This document shows, one piece after another, positions 7,191 to 9,201 of a stretch of 9,201 nucleotides of DNA. Under the pieces are notes generated by a model. It ran no database searches, had not been told where the DNA came from, and saw only the letters and a list, made by a program, of their open reading frames with translations. This DNA comes from Planctomycetaceae bacterium (GTDB lineage: Bacteria; Planctomycetota; Planctomycetia; Pirellulales; Thermoguttaceae), in contig JAISBG010000013.1 of the NCBI GenBank assembly GCA_031266315.1, positions 1-9,201 on the forward strand, given 5' to 3'. Within the stretch, counting starts at the first letter, position 1, and every line of letters starts with the position of its first letter. A program made the translations under genes and the position numbers.

Positions 7191-8744
7191 CTATTTTGTA
7201 AATTCCGTACAAATTGATTCAAAAAATCGAGTGTGTTCTTCAACAACTCCAGGTGAGCCAAAAATTTTATGATGATTGGCTTCAATTTCACGGCTCACGG
7301 ACAAACGGAATTCCGGTTCCGTACCAAGCCGGACTGCAAGGTCAATGTAGGCACTGACCGAGGAACAGGGCAAATGCCCCAATCCCATACAACGATAAAT
7401 TCCCGTTGCAAAATTTTTTACATGAAGTGAACCGGAAAGTGTTACTTCCGGTACATTATAGGAAAAAGCGTCAAAGGAAGTTAAACCGCCCGCATAAACC
7501 GGTGAATCCAATACACAGGTTGCTAAGGAAAGAAGACGGCAATATTTTTCAAACGAAAAAACAGGATAAAAAAGTATTCGCTTATAAATTTCTTCTCCCA
7601 AATTTTGTTTCAAACGTTCATGAAGTAATTTTCGTCCTTTTTCGTCACGACCAATTAGCAGAACAAAATGACCGTCAGGATCGCGTTCTGCAATCGTTTT
7701 GAGAATGGGATCAAAAGACGGATGATACTTTGCCGTCCGATGTGGACAAAAATAGATCGCACCTTGTTGCGGAATATTAAATTCTGTACGGGAAACAGGT
7801 GTTTTTAATTCTGGAAGCCGCTCTTGATAAGTTGGCATAGAATTTAACCGGAACAATTTTTCCGTGTAATAATCTTGACCATTTTCCGGTTCTACATACG
7901 TTGATGACAAAAAGTAATCAGCAGCACTAACACCGCTCGTACCATGTGTTCCATAAGATGTTACTTGAATCGGAGAACATCGGGCAAACGGGAAAAAGTA
8001 ACTCCAAGAGTCACTGCCGACTTTGCGGTAATAAATTAAGTTACATTCCGTTTCGCGGACACGTTTAACGACTTCTTCAAAGGAACTGCCTAATGGAACA
8101 AATGTTACACCATCGGGTGTAATCTTTTCCTGACATTGTTTCTGTCCGGCATTAGGGGTGAATACAAAAATATCGAAACGTTTTTTATCAAGAGCATTGA
8201 TTAAACCTGCCGTACCGCGAATAAAGCCGCCTTCGTGACCATGTAAAGCATGAAAACCAATACGCCAACGTCCGCCGTTTAATTCCCGATTTTTTGATAC
8301 AGGAAAAGATTGAGCAAATGCTTTTTCAAAAATTTTTGAAAATTTTTCACGGACTTCTTTACAGGAAACTCCGAGATGTGACAGATTAAACGATGGACTA
8401 AAACCATCCGTTGGCAAGGTACGCCAATCCATCGGAATATTTTCTCGCAACGCTAAATCAAGACCATCATTCAATTGCTTTAGATATTGTTCGATGGATA
8501 TTTCGTTCGGAAATATTGTTGGACAGAACCCCAGTGATTTCCAACGCCAAAGTTCTTTTTCCGGTTTCAAATCGGCGGCACGGCGGAAATAAAGATTCGC
8601 GGCATGAAAATCTTCACGGCTTACCGCTTCATGAGCGCGAATAAACAAGTCTTCAACGGGAGACCGTGAAACCGGTTGTACCTGAACCGGAGGACGTGTC
8701 TCTGTAGAATCTTTTGTAGTTGTAACAGGATGCGTAGGGAACAT
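7191..8744 (-). CDS. GT41-like (OGT/HMW1C-type) glycosyltransferase with N-terminal TPR-like segment
   Basis: The 517-residue product is a probable cytoplasmic glycosyltransferase of the O-GlcNAc transferase/SPINDLY/HMW1C class, which moves a sugar from a UDP-sugar to protein side chains. After a Pro/Thr-rich start (1-30), residues 31-63 form one TPR-like helix pair. Residues 161-195 (RIGFHALHGH to RFDIFVF) match the first GT-B half, and 258-281 (PIQVTSYGTHGTSG) match OGT's PIQV-GxxGTTG region. In YFCPHRTAKYHP (331-342), Lys339 lines up by eye with the UDP-contacting Lys842 of human OGT. LDSPVYAGGLTSFDAF (412-427), with Thr422 and Asp425, then PEVTLSG (432-438), match OGT's nucleotide-binding LDTPLCNGHTTGMD region. 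No signal peptide or membrane segment is seen. The full-length TPR superhelix is missing, as in short bacterial members. It precedes the giant surface protein by 55 bp, which is a likely substrate. A role on another protein or a glycan is possible. Confidence 0.85.
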   Translation of the reverse strand: MFPTHPVTTTKDSTETRPPVQVQPVSRSPVEDLFIRAHEAVSREDFHAANLYFRRAADLKPEKELWRWKSLGFCPTIFPNEISIEQYLKQLNDGLDLALRENIPMDWRTLPTDGFSPSFNLSHLGVSCKEVREKFSKIFEKAFAQSFPVSKNRELNGGRWRIGFHALHGHEGGFIRGTAGLINALDKKRFDIFVFTPNAGQKQCQEKITPDGVTFVPLGSSFEEVVKRVRETECNLIYYRKVGSDSWSYFFPFARCSPIQVTSYGTHGTSGVSAADYFLSSTYVEPENGQDYYTEKLFRLNSMPTYQERLPELKTPVSRTEFNIPQQGAIYFCPHRTAKYHPSFDPILKTIAERDPDGHFVLLIGRDEKGRKLLHERLKQNLGEEIYKRILFYPVFSFEKYCRLLSLATCVLDSPVYAGGLTSFDAFSYNVPEVTLSGSLHVKNFATGIYRCMGLGHLPCSSVSAYIDLAVRLGTEPEFRLSVSREIEANHHKIFGSPGVVEEHTRFFESICTEFTK

Positions 8745-8842
8745 ATTCGTACTTCAATTAAAAGAGCATATCAAAAAGTAAACGACACACGAATGTAACC
8801 AAAACAAAAAATCATCAATTACTATAACTTCTATTTCAGATA

Positions 8843-8871
8843 ATTATCCACGATACAAAACACTTCGTCAA
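8843..8871 (-). promoter_or_regulatory. Sigma70-type promoter ahead of the glycosyltransferase
   Basis: On the minus strand, TTGACG (8866-8871) and GATAAT (8843-8848) lie exactly 17 bases apart, each matching five of six consensus positions. Transcription would begin near 8836, giving a leader of about 90 bases before ATG 8744. An A8 tract on the minus strand (8885-8892) sits where an UP element would be. The promoter probably serves both genes. It is predicted from sequence only. Confidence 0.65.
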
Positions 8872-9047
8872 GGAAATTCTGAAATTTTTTTTCGATTATT
8901 TTGGGACAATTCACAAATAAAGTTTCGTTTTCATTTAATTTTTTGCACACAGTCATCGCAACAATAATTCGCCGTAACAAATAGATTGTCACGCAAATAA
9001 CATCAAATTAAAAAACGAATTGTTTTTATAACAGCATCAAAATGACA

Positions 9048-9070
9048 CGAAATCTTAAAAAAAGATTTCG
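9048..9070. repeat. Perfect 9-bp inverted repeat (hairpin)
   Basis: CGAAATCTT and AAGATTTCG flank an AAAAA loop. No T-run follows on either strand, so a classical terminator is not supported. It lies about 180 bases upstream of the promoter and could be a protein-binding site, a weak transcription end for an unseen upstream gene, or chance in AT-rich DNA. Confidence 0.45.
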
Positions 9071-9201
9071 AACATCACTGATGCCTCAAACAGGGACAGA
9101 TTATTAGATGTTGCATGGAATGAAAATCAAGTTTGAAGTTAAAAACTTCCTTGTTATCCCCAAACGACATCCTTGTCGTAAGATGCGTAAAAAACATTTA
9201 A

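Larger units (their letters stand above)
8745..9201. other. AT-rich non-coding region upstream of the two genes
   Basis: About 457 bases without a convincing gene. It holds the promoter, the 9-bp hairpin and two small hairpins near the right end (GAAGTT/AACTTC at 9135-9149; ACGACA/TGTCGT at 9164-9179). The glycosyltransferase start at 8744 has no clear Shine-Dalgarno in the sequence just before it (TTGAAGTACGAAT), a common situation in planctomycetes. Confidence 0.6.

Noticed and set aside
7406..8644. Plus-strand ORFs inside the glycosyltransferase gene (7406-7702, 8411-8644)
   Set aside because: They are antisense to conserved GT41-like motifs, which set the real coding strand.
9048..9070. 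Hairpin as a Rho-independent terminator
   Set aside because: The stem is AT-rich and no T-run follows on either strand.
9075..9197. Minus-strand 40-codon ORF at the right end
   Set aside because: No ribosome binding site can be seen near the window edge, it is short and matches no known family; likely chance.

Overview
The window most likely comes from a planctomycete (Planctomycetota). The evidence is the N-terminus of the dominant protein, which carries an LEPR-XLL-type motif (LESLEAREMLSA) after a short basic stretch. This motif is typical of very large secreted or surface proteins in that phylum. The DNA is rather AT-rich (about 40% G+C by eye). No rRNA, tRNA, transposase, CRISPR array or phage gene was seen, so genus and habitat cannot be read from it.

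Layout. Everything supportable lies on the minus strand. From right to left there is: (i) about 450 bp of AT-rich non-coding DNA (8745-9201) with one hairpin and one good sigma70-type promoter; (ii) a 517-residue GT41-like (OGT/HMW1C-type) glycosyltransferase (7191-8744); (iii) a 55-bp gap with a strong ribosome binding site; (iv) one enormous open reading frame that starts at 7135 and runs off the left edge without a stop, at least 2378 codons. The many short plus-strand and minus-strand ORFs inside 1-7135 are shadows of this one gene. Reading frame was checked at every repeat boundary and is continuous.

The giant protein is a tandem array of 17 visible Calx-beta-like domains of about 117-149 residues. 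The first eleven share a modified core (GWAxxGxDFxxLPG) and carry loops of very variable length rich in Tyr, Asn, Asp, Ser and Gly, with some Cys. The next five are shorter and lack the Tyr-rich loops. The seventeenth looks like a canonical Calx-beta domain and leads into a Thr/Glu/Pro/Val linker at the window edge. The probable role is a calcium-binding surface adhesin or matrix protein.

The two genes are probably co-transcribed. A GT41 enzyme directly upstream of a giant repetitive surface protein recalls HMW1C/HMW1A-type pairs, where a cytoplasmic glycosyltransferase modifies a partner adhesin. The working hypothesis is a planctomycete protein-glycosylation and adhesin pair built on a beta-sandwich scaffold with Tyr-rich hypervariable loops. 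The pairing and the loop role are inferences; the gene order, repeats and motifs are visible directly.
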